Source: Simmondsia chinensis (taxonomy: Eukaryota > Streptophyta > Magnoliopsida > Caryophyllales > Simmondsiaceae). Taken from it: DNA of 64,000 nucleotides. The DNA is taken from contig JAGTTD010000011.1 in NCBI GenBank assembly GCA_018398585.1, positions 18,653,346 through 18,717,345 of the forward strand, in the 5' to 3' direction. The position numbers were made by a program, and so were the translations under genes. This document shows, piece by piece, positions 23,522 to 35,500 of the stretch (positions within the stretch are counted from its first letter, which is position 1; the number at the start of each line of letters is the position of its first letter). The notes under the pieces were generated by a model that was not told the DNA's origin, searched no databases, and saw only the letters and a list, made by a program, of their open reading frames with translations.

Positions 23522-26500
23522 CTGTGGTGTGCAACTTTAATACAAAAAAAGTAAAGAGTTAAGATCTTGCAACTTTAATACAAACCTAAAAGCTATTGGA
23601 CAGATAAGGCAAAACTTAAACGTCAAACAAAATTAAGTAAAAGACAATACCATCTGATAAAATTCAAAAAGTAAAGAGACAGATAAAAATCAATAACAAC
23701 AATAACAGTTCCAATGCCACAAGTGCTTCCGTCGAATTTCTCATCTCCTTCTCCTGTGCTCTAGCTACACCAATAGCCCGTTATTGCCACCATGAGGCCA
23801 GCACTAGCCTCCCTCTCCACCCTCGTGTTGCTGCCAATTTTTCCCCTTATGTCGTCGTTGGTCTTCCTCAAGCCCCAACCCTTTAATTGGTCTATTATGC
23901 CTTTTCCCCATTATCAAAGATCCTCCATTCTCATTTCTATATCTGAATTTAGCTTACAGATTTTGAAGCCAGAGGGTGAAAGACTCTCGGGTTAGACACC
24001 AGGAGTTTAGAGGAAGGGAGGCCAGCTATGATGGTAGTAAATGTCTTTCTTTTTCCTAATTTTAAAATTTTATTTAAAAAGTAAAATAATAATTTTATTC
24101 CTGGCTAATTTTTTGAAAATATATTTTTTGGTGCCACTTGAATATAGATTAACAAGGGCTGACAAAGTTACGGAAATGGTACCTAAAAGGTATCAGCATA
24201 CCTAAAAAATATATTACCAAATTTTAAAATACTTGAATTTAATTTTCTCAATATATTACTTAAGTATCAGATTATATATATTTAATTAAAAAAATTTATA
24301 AGGTGTACTTATAAGAGCTTGTTTCCAAAATAATTCTTTATAAAATTTTGAAAATAGGGTAGAAAACATTTTGGGAACTAGTGTCCACAAGGACACTAAG
24401 ATGCAAAATTGAATTTTTTTTTTATTTTTTTTAATTCAAGAATTTGAAGTTAGGCCACCAAAAAGTGGAAGAAGCATATATATGTCACTTGCCGTGGGCA
24501 CGACAAAGCAACACAATATTGTAGCAATGGAAGGCGACGTAACACTGAGCAAAACGCAACTTTACCAATATAAAAATATCCCCCTCGATCACAACAGGTG
24601 GCAATGTTATATTGGGGGGTATGTCACTTTCCTCTATGTAAAGCCTCTCGTCCCTTTAACTCCTATAAAATCCTAACCATTACGTCTGAAAGCGAAAACC
24701 TTTGCCACACCGGCCATACTGACACAATCGTCACGCTCTCGCGCCCCGCTACACCATTGTTTGGTCACTGTTAGCCGAAGCATGGCAATCATTAAGATTT
24801 CCTTTTTATTTTTTTTTAGCTTACTTTATTACAAGTTTTAAATTTTGGGTTATTTATGCAATAAGTTCATGTATTTTATCTATTATATCAAATTTTGTCA
24901 TCGAACTTTTAACTATGTCATTCAATCCTTATGTAATTAAAATTGTTGCAATCAAGTCCAATTCTTAAATTAATATTCATATATAATTTAAATTGTAACA
25001 TTATCAGTGACAAGGACCTCTTATTCAAGAGAAGAAAATGAGTTGGGAATGGTTATTCTATAACCAGGTTGATGGGGATGACTATGCTAAGATTAGAAAT
25101 ATGTCGGTAGTTAGGAGAGAGAATTGAGGGTACATCAAATGGAAGAGTCTGAATCTTGGAAGCACCAAACCCTGCATATGCGGGAGCCCTTGTGGCACTG
25201 GGACTGTTGTTGTTGTTGAATCTTGAGAGCATAAGGATAAATTTCATGGCCCGAAGGTGGGTAAATGGGCGGCAATAGGATATGTCACTAGGGATGAAGC
25301 TGGGAGATTCATTGTTAAGAAGTGCTATACACTTGGAAGTGCTTCAATTGTGGTTGTGAAGGAAGTGACAATTGGAGCTGGTAATCATAGGATAATTAGC
25401 TCGGGATTCAGTACATTCAAGTGGAAAGCAATAGTGCGATAGTGATTAATGTTCTCAATAGGAAGTGTCAGGCCCCATAGCAGATTTAGATGATTGTTCG
25501 GGAGATTTGAGGACCAAGGACACTAGAAGAAGCATTTCTTTAGCCATTATTATAGGAAAGCAACTTGGCATTTTATTGGGTTGCAAGATTCGGACATCAT
25601 ATATCTTAGTAGTTTAATGGTCCATGGTACCTAGCTTCGACCTAGACTCCATTGGTTTTACTGATGTTCTAGGCAAAGCCTTTTCTAAGAGGCATGCTTA
25701 GTATTTTCTCTCCTTACTATTATAAAAAGAGAAAGTACAATGCTATTGTAGAGGAAACTTCAATGTGGGTTTAAAAAACAAATATGCAAATCGACGGATA
25801 TTTGGACAACTTATCCATGTGGACGCCATTTTAGTAATTATTTTTGGACCCCCATTTTTGGAAACTTTTGGGAACTATTTCGAGAACTAGGGATAGCAAC
25901 GAGATGAGGGGGGTTACAAGGCATGCCTCCCCCATATCTATACTCGCCACCCAAATCCATACCTGCTGGTGTCCCATTACCCGTCATGGGTATGGAGTGG
26001 ATACTCGTACCTGCCCCCGGCAGGTATAAATCTACCCATACCCACTATACTACTTGTGGGTATCAAACAAATATACATTACCCGCCTCATACCCACTCCA
26101 ACTTATACGCCAAATTAAAATTATATTTTGTAATCTAACTATATTTTGCCACCTCTTTGATAGATAAATTGAGCATTTATAGCGTTTTGCATTCTCTAAT
26201 TAATTAAGTACTGTTTCGGGTAAAATTGGTCCAGGTTGCCTAATCGTCCCCAAGTAACAAATATTTGTAGATTCTGCATGAGAGCCGAGCTCAAGCCCTC
26301 ACCAAAAAGTAGCTGTTGGCGCGCTTAATCCAGGCTCTCCCTGGTTCGGCGAGGTAGCCGGAGAAAGGAGAGAGGAGAGAGAGAGGGTGAGGAACTTCTT
26401 AGGGGGTTGTTGTAAGTGAGAGTAAGGAAAGCCTGGTTGGGCTTGTGTTAAATGGAGGAAGGGGGTTGGTATTTATAGAGGAAGGGGTAGTGTTGAGTGA

Positions 26501-29500
26501 GGTGGTAGGGGCGGTACCGGTGTGGTGGTGGGCGATATTGGCTTGGAGGTGGGCGGGACTGGCATGGTGGGAGAGGGGGGAGAGGTCGGGCAGTACCATC
26601 GTGGTGGTTGGGTGGTACTGGCGAGGTGTACCAGCATGGTGGCTGGGCAGTACTAATGGTGGTGGGCGGTTCCGACGAGGTAGGGCGGTATCGGCAAGGT
26701 AGGGCGGTACCGGTGGTGGCCGAGTGGTATCGGCGAGGAGAGAGGAGAGAGAAGAGAGGGGAGAGAGAGAGAGACCTAGGGGGTGAGAGGAGAGAGAAAG
26801 AGAGAGACATGGGGGTTGGGGGTGAGAGGAGAGAGAAAAAGCAGGGGGTGGGGTTTATTTTGTCTTTATGTGGGATTCAAGCTTATTAGTTTATTATCAT
26901 TTTAATATTGACCTGGTTATTTTTATTCTTAACAGTTAGCCCCCCACTCCATGGGTGAATGGAGACCTGTTCACATTCAGCCGTGGAGTGCATAATATCT
27001 AAAAGCCCGTGTCTGGCTTCCAACCTTTTTGATGGGCATTGAGAGTGAGAGGTTCCGCCGAGTCATATCGTGTGTCGGGGTGAGTGTTTGTTTTGTGTTG
27101 ATAAGCAGATGGTTTCGCTAGGTATGCCTTCGCGAGTTAAGGTCATCAGCGGTGGGGAGGGTGAATGAGGAAATTGGAGAAAGAGGAGCGTCTGGATCTA
27201 ATTCTCAAAGTGATGAGGAAGACTAGAACATTATTTCTATGTTTGACGTCTTTTGTTCCATTTTGTTGTAAGTATATGACAAATGACTTTTGTATTTTAC
27301 ATTAAGTTGAAATGAATATTTTTTTCTTTGTTGTTATACTTTTGAATGATAGGGCTCATAGGTGTTTTTGATACCCTTGAGTTGGTTGGTGGTGTTTGAA
27401 CCTTATGGATATTTTATAGGTTGTTGACATTAAGGTGTGTAGATATATTTAATGAAGATAATAACTTGATCAGAATCAGGCAGTCTTAGTTGATGACGGG
27501 CAATGCTTTGCCAGTATGTGTATTGTCAAGATTTTATTAAGCATAGGGTTAGATGATGCCTCTTTTTAAGTGATGCTAAAGGTGTTTGTTGGGATTAGCG
27601 TGTTTGCTGCCAGTATGGCGTTTGTGAGACTGGGTGTGTTGGCATGCCTTTTGTTGATTGCCAGTTATGAATTGTTCTGATTTGTTCATCTTCTGATTAT
27701 GCTTGTGGCTTCTTTTTGGGATGCTTTTATGTGGGTAAGTGGTTTTACATCCTTGCTATTTTATGTGGCGCTGATTTGTTCTGATGGTTTCTTTTTGGGA
27801 TTCTTGTGGCTCTCAAGCTGGTGAAAGTTTACCGCCAGTCTCAATGTTAGGTGGGACATACATAATCGCGGGCTCTCAAGCTGGTGAGATTTTACCCGCA
27901 GTCCCAATGTTAGATGGGACACATAACCGCGGGCTCTCAAACTGGTAAGAGTTTAACGCCCGCCCCGATGTTAGGCCGGGCACAACAAAATCGCGGACTC
28001 CCATGTACGAGGAAAGTTTACCGCGCCTGAGTACTTCGCGCTCCCATTTCAGTGGGAGCAAAAACAACCACCCACCCCGATGCTGGGGGGGCACAACAAA
28101 ACCGCGAACTCCCACGTTAGTGAAAATTTACCACGCCCGAGTATTTCATGCTCCCATTTCAATTGGAGCAAAAACAACCGCCCGCCCCGATGTTAGGTGG
28201 GGCACAACAAAACCGCGAACTCCCACGTTAGGTGGAAGTTTACCGCGCCCGAGTAATTCGTGCTCCCATTTTAATTGGAGCAAAAACAACCGCCTGCCCC
28301 TATGTTAGGTGGGGCACAACAAAACCGCGGACTCTCACATTAGGTGGAAGTTTCCGTGCCCGAGTACTTCTTGCTCCCATTTCAATTGGAGCAAAAACAA
28401 CAACTCGCCCCGATATTAGGTGGAGCACAATAAAACTGCGGACTCTCACGTTAGGTGGAAGTTTACCGCGCCCGAGTACTTCTTGCTCCCATTTCAATTG
28501 GAGCAAAAACAACCGCCTACCCCGATGTTAGGTGGGGCACAACAAAAACGCGGACTCCCACATTAGGTGGAAGTTTACCGCGCCTAAGTACTTCGTGCTC
28601 TCATTTCAATTGGAGCAAAAACAATTACCCGCCCGATTTTAGGTGGGGCACAACAAAACCGCAGACTTCCACGTTACATGGAAGTTTACCGCGCCCGAGT
28701 ATTTCTTGCTCCCATTTCAATTGGAGCAAAAACAACTGCCCACCCCGATGTTAGGTGGGGCACAACAAAACCGCGGACTCCCACATTAGGTGGAAGTTTA
28801 CCATGCCCGAGTACTTCGTGCTCCCATTTCAATTGGAGCAAAACAACCACCAGCTCCCTGTGTTAGATGGGGACACAAACAAATCGCGGGCTCTCATGTT
28901 AGGTGAAAGTTTATCGCGCCCGAGTACTTCATACTCCCATTTCAATTGGAGCAAAACAACCGCCCGCCCCGATGTTAGGTGGGGCACAACAAAACCTCGG
29001 GCTCCCAAATCGATGAGAGTTTACCGCCTATCCCGATGTTAGGTGGGACTCAAATAACCGCGGCCTCCCAAGTTGGTGAGAGTTACCGCCAGTACCAATG
29101 TTAGGTGGGACTAAAATAACCGCGGGCTCCCAAGCTGGTGAGAGTTACCGCCAGTCCTGATGTTATGTGGGACTCAAATAATCGCGGGTTCCCAAGCTAG
29201 TGAGAGTTACTGTGCCCGAATAACTTCGTGCTTCCAATACTACTTGGAGAAAATTACAACATCATCCCCAGTATGAATGGGACACACACCATCGTGAGCT
29301 CCCGATATTATTGGGAATCTACTGTGAATAACAGCTTTAGCCTCCAGCCCCGTCTGTGGCCGGATTAACATAGAGTACACAAGGCACGTCCAGCCCTCCG
29401 CAGGGAGCTAGGTTCAACGTAAATCACATAAGCCCCCAGCCCTCGGCTAAGGACTGGGTTGAACAAAAATCACATAAGAGACATCAATCACGTAATTCAC

Positions 29501-32500
29501 ATAAGGAACATAAATCACATAGAGAACATTAAGCCCCTAGCTCCAGGCTAGGGACTGGGTTAAACATAAATCATATAGGAAGCATCAAGCCCCCAGCCCC
29601 CCATTAGGGACTGGGTTAAACAATGTGTATAGGTAAACACGCTTGCCTGAGAAGGGCTTACGACTCGACTGGTCATTGCTAGCTCGAAGGTGGTGGTACT
29701 GGGTTACATATGTTACAACGAGCTCGTTTATGACTCTAGGTCCGTGGCCCAAAGTAACAAGTTCGGCATATGTGTGGATGTGACTGTTGAGTAGCTTCCT
29801 TTGCTCAAGTGGCCACCATTTCACCCAGCATAGGAATTTGTTTGGGCCAATGCTAATCATATACTTGAAATCCCGCAATCTTTTCAACTAGATAAAAAAT
29901 TGTTAAGAATATTTGAAGTGGTCATTCTTTGATTTTGTGAGACGAAAAAAGAAGGTTAATTTATACAAAAAGGAGTATAATATACATACAAGAAAAAATA
30001 TTAATATTTAATAATGTAAGTAAAATCCAATAGATATAGTACTCTTATAAGCAACAAAAATCTTTAAAGTTTAGCTTAGATGAGTTTGTTTTTATAGGTT
30101 ACCAATACAGCTAATATAGGAATAATTAGTAGTGTAAATACCTTTAAGGATTGCGTATTAATGATTGCTAAGAAAATTAATCAGACAACAAATACACTTT
30201 CTCTCTAGTTCCCTCTCGTATTTTACAATATTTTTCTTCACTCTGTGCATTTTTCTCATTCATTTTGTTTGTACCTTCTCTGTACCACAAATTGGTAGAT
30301 GTAGCTTCTTAACGTATATAAAATTTTAAATGACACAAGAATGGTAAAATGAAAGATATTTTTAAATAACCAACATGTGACACAAATTTAGGCTATATAA
30401 GTAATAAGTATGTTTCTGTATAGAGAAGCGTCTTTATTAGATGATAAATTATGTTATAATTCTAACTTTGATTTTTGCTCGATTAATTAGGAGGTCAATT
30501 AAGTATGAAACACATTATTATCTAAATAGGTTTTTTTTTTTTTTTGGCAAATACTGATTGAAAATAAGTATGTTTTTGTAAAAAGTTATTGAAAAATTTT
30601 TACTCTCTACACTTATTTTCCAAAATTTTGAAAGACCCACGATAGTTTTTTGATTAATTATTGAAAAATATTAGGTTGGAACTATAGAGTAAACGAAATA
30701 TATCCAAAAGATTGTGGTAAAAGCTGGGCTAAAATTTGATTTAACATCCAGTAAACAATTTCTGAAAAATAACTGATACAACAGTTCAAGTGTTATTGCA
30801 AAGTGAAAAATTTGCTAGAATAGATTGTATAGTTTTTGTAAAATTGCAGTAAAAAATTCAGTAAAATATAAATCTACGAATTTTATTGTAAAATTTAAAA
30901 TCAAAATTTGCTATAGATTTACTTGAAATTTCAGATCTAAAATCCTATTTTAAATGCATTAGAGAGCAAGTAGAAAGAGAAAAATTGAAATTCGAGACTT
31001 ATATAATGTTTAAACAGGTACCGTGGCCCCAACCTTTTGAGGGTCTTTGATGATTTGCATGGGATACCAGGTTAAACGCTAGCAAGCTATCCTTCCCACA
31101 GACGGCGCCTTTGTTTCGGGTAAAATTGGTCCAGGTTGCCTAATCGTCCCCGAGTAACAAATATTTGTAGGTTCTGGATGAAAGCCGGGCTCAAGCCCTC
31201 ACTGGAACGCAGCTGCTAGCGCTTAATCTGGGCCGGGCTGTACCGGCGAGGTGGCCGGAGAGGGGAGAGAGGAGAGAGAGAGGGTGAGGAACTTCTTAGG
31301 GGGTTGGTGTAAGTGAGAGTGAGGAAGGCTTGGTTGGGCTTGTGTTAAATGGAGGAAGGGGGTTGGTATTTATAGAGGAAGGGTTGGTGTTGCGTGAGGT
31401 GGCAGGGGCAGTACAGGCGTGGTGGAGGGCAGTACCGGCGTGGTGGCTCCAGCGTGATTGGAGAGGAGAGAGGTCAGGCGGTACTGTCGTGGTGGTTGAG
31501 CAGTACCGGCGAGGGCGGTACCAGTGGTGGTGGGGGGTACCGGCCGTACTAATGGTGGCTAGATGGTACCGGCGAGGAGAGAGGAGAGAGAAGAGAGGTG
31601 AGAGAGAGAGAGAGGCGTGGGGGGTGGAGGGCGAGAGGAGAGAGAAAGAGAGAGAGAGATGTGGGGCGTGGGGGTGAGAGGAGAGAGAAAAAGTAAGGAG
31701 TGGGGTTTATTTTTGTCTTTTTGTGGGGTTCAAGCTTATTATTTCTTTATCCTATTTTAATATTAACATGGTTAGTTTTATTCTTAACAAGTACAAATTG
31801 GAGCAAATGATGTACGTGGATATGAGGCGGGTACAACGTTATGCCCATACCGCCCCAAACTCGTGACGGGTATTTCCACTTGTACTCTTCATATACCTGC
31901 TACCGGCCTCCCTATGACCCCTACTCACCCTAAACGGGGCGGATAACCATGAGTAACGGGTTTTACCCCTCTGATTTTCATCCCTACCGGGGAGCAGCTC
32001 CACATATAGAAGATAATTATTTAATAATATGAATGATTTTACTTTTAATCTTAAGATTGAGTGAAGCATTACCTTTCCTCCTATGTGCAATAGAAATGCT
32101 AGTATGACAGCAGAAGGAATTCCGACAAGGTAATAGGACCCTAGATTAATGTACGCCCCGATTTCCTGCCAACCGCACCCTCTGGCTACACCTGCATGTA
32201 GCAGATGATTCCCCTGTTAGCTTGAGCCATAAAATCAAGTTGCACATCACGGTCAAAGTTTCAGTGTCATAAAAAAAAGGGTAATATCAAAATTGCAGAA
32301 GGGATCGTGGTAATCAGATTGGGTTATTTTTATTTGATTATGTTATTCTGTAATAATATTATTGTCTCAAATTCTAAGACTTATAGTATAAAACAAAGAG
32401 ATATGATTAAAATCTTGTCAAAATGTGGGTATCTAAATTTGGAATTTAAAGTGAAATTAGGATTAGGTTGCTAAATTGTAAAAGGGGCTTATAAGAAGAT

Positions 32501-35500
32501 GGCTAGGGTGCACGAAAAGAGAGAAAAAATATGAGAGTTTGTGTAAATTTGTAAGGGAGTCCCGGGATACCCCGAGTAAAAGGAGAGTATGAATTTTGTT
32601 TGTGAGTGCTTTGCATATGAGTTTGAGCGTAGTTGATCCGGGCATGAAGGTAGTCATGCTTAGATAACTTGATCGAGGTTTCGCAACTTTTATGTCCAAA
32701 AGTTGCATGTGGGAGTGCTAGTTACTTTGTGTGTGCAAAAGGTACAATACGGAGGATTGTAGATTTGTCGGTGTAAAATTTACATTGAAGTTGAACGATT
32801 GTGAGCAGTTTTGTGTTTTTATTCAAGGTTGTAATTACAAAATTCTAGAGTGAATGATGCACATGTTTGGGTCCCAAGATTTTTCTATCTAGTGTGGAGA
32901 GCATTTCTACATAAATTTAGTGTTTTGTTTGGTTAGATGTTACCCTTCCATTACATGTTTTCGGATTTTTTCACAACATATTCAAATCATTTACATGCAA
33001 TTGGCAGGTGAAAAATCATTAATATAAAATATAATTATTTAAGGGTAGTATTATTGTCAAATCTATATGCTATTTGTTAATGTCAAAGCAAATGCTTTTC
33101 TTTTTACCGCATAATCTCTTGAGCATTAAAAAATTTAGCCTTCACAATAATAATACCCTAGTTTCATAGTAAAAGTTATTATTTTCTAATTTTATTTTTG
33201 GCAATGAGTACTCCATACTATGAAAATGACTTTTTATACAACAATAAAGATCCTTTACTGAGTATCTTGACCTACTACCTCTGTTAGGGTCACTCACGAA
33301 TTTCCACTCCTTATTTAATCAAAACAGCATTTGGGTGCTTGTTGTGAGATCCACTACTTTCTTTTAAGAAAAAAGGTGTAACAAGGACATGTAAGGATCT
33401 ATTTATATAAATATCCCTTACTTTTTACATTGGTAAGGAGAGTACAGTATATAACTTCTTAAAAAGGGAAATGGAAGATTGAAAGACAAGCCACTACACT
33501 AATCATCAATAAATCATTGTTTGATTTTATGTTTTGATGTGGTAACATTATCTATGAGACAATAGTTAAAAAGAGAAATAAAAGTACCTGAGAGGACACA
33601 TTGGAGTCCATCAAGGAAATTGGAAGCGGCAAGAATAGGCAACATGACGGCTACATATCTGACCACTTGGCTTTCATTACTATAAGCGTATCCCCATACG
33701 TTGCGTATCAATATCAGCCCCGTTCCCAGCACAACACCCTCTGTTATGGCTAGGCATAGCACCACCGATACTGCTTGCCGAGCCGCCTGTGGCCTCCCTG
33801 CCCCGAGTTCATTTGAAACCCTTGTACTGCACCCACAATGAGTGGTTCGTATTCAAAAGTGTTAGTTCAATTCGTCTTTTACCACTAGGTGGGTCTATTA
33901 TCTACTATATGGATTGAAGTTTATTACGGTGCTATATAATTTATTTTATCTTTTTTAAACACTAATACAACAAGGGAAAAGATTAAAAACAGGAACATAG
34001 TAAGAGGGAAATGTGCAAAGTTTACGTCAAGAAAGTAAAAGTGTTGCAAAAAACTTAAAAGTATCATATCAACTTTAGGAATTAGTTTATATACTTTTCT
34101 CATCATTAGAATAAGTTTATATACTAATGTGTCCCTCTCATGGTTCAAATTATTAATAATGTATATATATTAATTTTATACTTTGTGTTGACTTTATATT
34201 AATATAAAGAACTGACTAATGAAATTAGAACATTGAAACTTCTATTTAAGGATCGTTTATATAAAAGTACCTGTTAAAGTTATCAAGTTTTACTTAACCA
34301 CTATACCTTTAACATTTTTAAAAAATAACCTATTGGTTAAATCAACCATCTTCAGTCTAAATAATTAGCATTTCGTTGCAAACTTTCATGTTCCCAGCCC
34401 CAAAGTTATTAAACAATGAAAATTGTAACATTTGGGCTAAGACTAACTTATAGTTTAGTCGTTAGGATGAATAAGCGAGTTGATTTTTCACGGATCGAGC
34501 TTTAATACATATATCCTCACTTCTCAATTACTTTTGTGCATTTTCTAATGCAGCACATAAGAAGTGTACTGGAAACGGACAGCTCAACGGCCTTCCTTTA
34601 AACTCTTATTGGTAAAACAATTAAGAAGTAAAGGGAAAAGTCTAATATTGGTTCTCACAGCCCGAGCAAAAGAAAATTCTAATAGAACAAAGATAAATGC
34701 ATGTGTTAGGATTATGTCTCAAATTACTTGTTTTAAGTTTATGGGTTGCCGAGGGGTCACAGATCGATTGGGAGGGAAGCCTGATCGATCGGCACTGGGC
34801 CAATCGATCTGGTCCTCCCATACCCGCGCCTATATATGGAGCTAGGGTTTCGGTTATTTGTATCCAATTTCAGAGTGAGGCGCCGTCATTGAGAGAGAGA
34901 GGTGATTTCGCAATTCCTCCAATTCAGATATTCGAATGCTACGAGAGTTCAGAGAAAGTGATTGTAATTCTTTCATAGATCTCGTTCGGAGAAAGTGTCG
35001 TTGTAATTCTTCCATTCAAGTATCAATAAAGAATTTCCATCTCCGCCCGTGGTTTTCTCCCCTCTCGATTGTAGAGGGGTTTCCACGTAAATCATCGTGT
35101 TCTTCTTGTTCATTCTTTCTTTCTCCATATTTGTTTACTTCTCATTTGTGTGAGTCATATTATTTAAATCGAATCAAGTGATTAGGGTTTACGCTTCCGC
35201 ATCAAGATTTCCCTAATAAATTGGTATCAAAGTATATCAAGTTTGTTCCAGATTATTCTAACAAATTGGTATCAAAGCCCTATTTATTTCGATTTGATAC
35301 TATGACATCCGCAATTAGGTCTGAAGTTGAGAAGTTTGGTGGTCAAGGGAGCTTTAGTTTGTGGCAGGTTTGCATTAAGGGCCTCTTGACTCAAAGTGGC
35401 TTGAAGAAAGCTTTAGATGGGAAAGAGAAGAAACCAGAGAATTTGACAGAAGCACAATGGGAGAAGTTACACGAAAAGGCCCTCACTGCAATTCAGATGT

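Larger units (their letters stand above)
23522..25879 (-). other. MATE intron 6, left part
   Basis: Mostly AT-rich intron. It includes a C/T-rich patch at 23705-23990 and a stretch with A/T homopolymers near 24300-24440 without recognised function, then LINE-derived fragments from about 25020. Confidence 0.55.
26212..31789 (-). mobile_element. Non-autonomous Tat-like LTR retrotransposon
   Basis: LTRs 26212-26934 and 31112-31789 are flanked by a perfect TSD, AGTAC (26207-26211 and 31790-31794). On the minus strand, the sequence just inside the right LTR is GGCGCCGTCTGTGGGAAGG, the primer-site region typical of Tat-lineage gypsy elements. A polypurine tract (GAGTGGGGGGCT) borders the left LTR, so the element reads right to left. 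The 4.2-kb interior has no gag or pol. Its 3' half holds tandem repeats, a known trait of the 3' untranslated region of Tat elements. It contains one open frame of 100 residues (29585-29887, minus) of unknown meaning. Confidence 0.88.
25888..31986. mobile_element. hAT-type MITE, split by a Tat-like element
   Basis: The left part (25888-26206) starts TAGGGATAGCAA; the right part (31795-31986) ends TTTTCATCCCTA. Both carry the GGGTA-rich sequence of the intact copy at 44416-44985. Rejoined across the 26212-31789 insertion they would be about 515 bp. The expected 8-bp TSD is not convincing, so this copy is old. Confidence 0.7.

Noticed and set aside
23295..23534. Alternative 79-codon frame overlapping MATE exon 7
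   Set aside because: It is in another frame of the same strand, while the exon 7 frame matches the MATE C-terminus with a proper acceptor.
26399..26889. Pro/Ser-rich or Gly/Arg-rich proteins
   Set aside because: Low-complexity GA-rich and GGTACC-rich LTR sequence gives open frames on both strands; the same happens at 13776-14186 and 31330-31677.
28000..29042. Overlapping 60-100-codon open frames on both strands encoding a repeat protein
   Set aside because: They are read-throughs of the 112-bp tandem DNA repeat in several frames at once, with no start context or conservation pattern of a protein.
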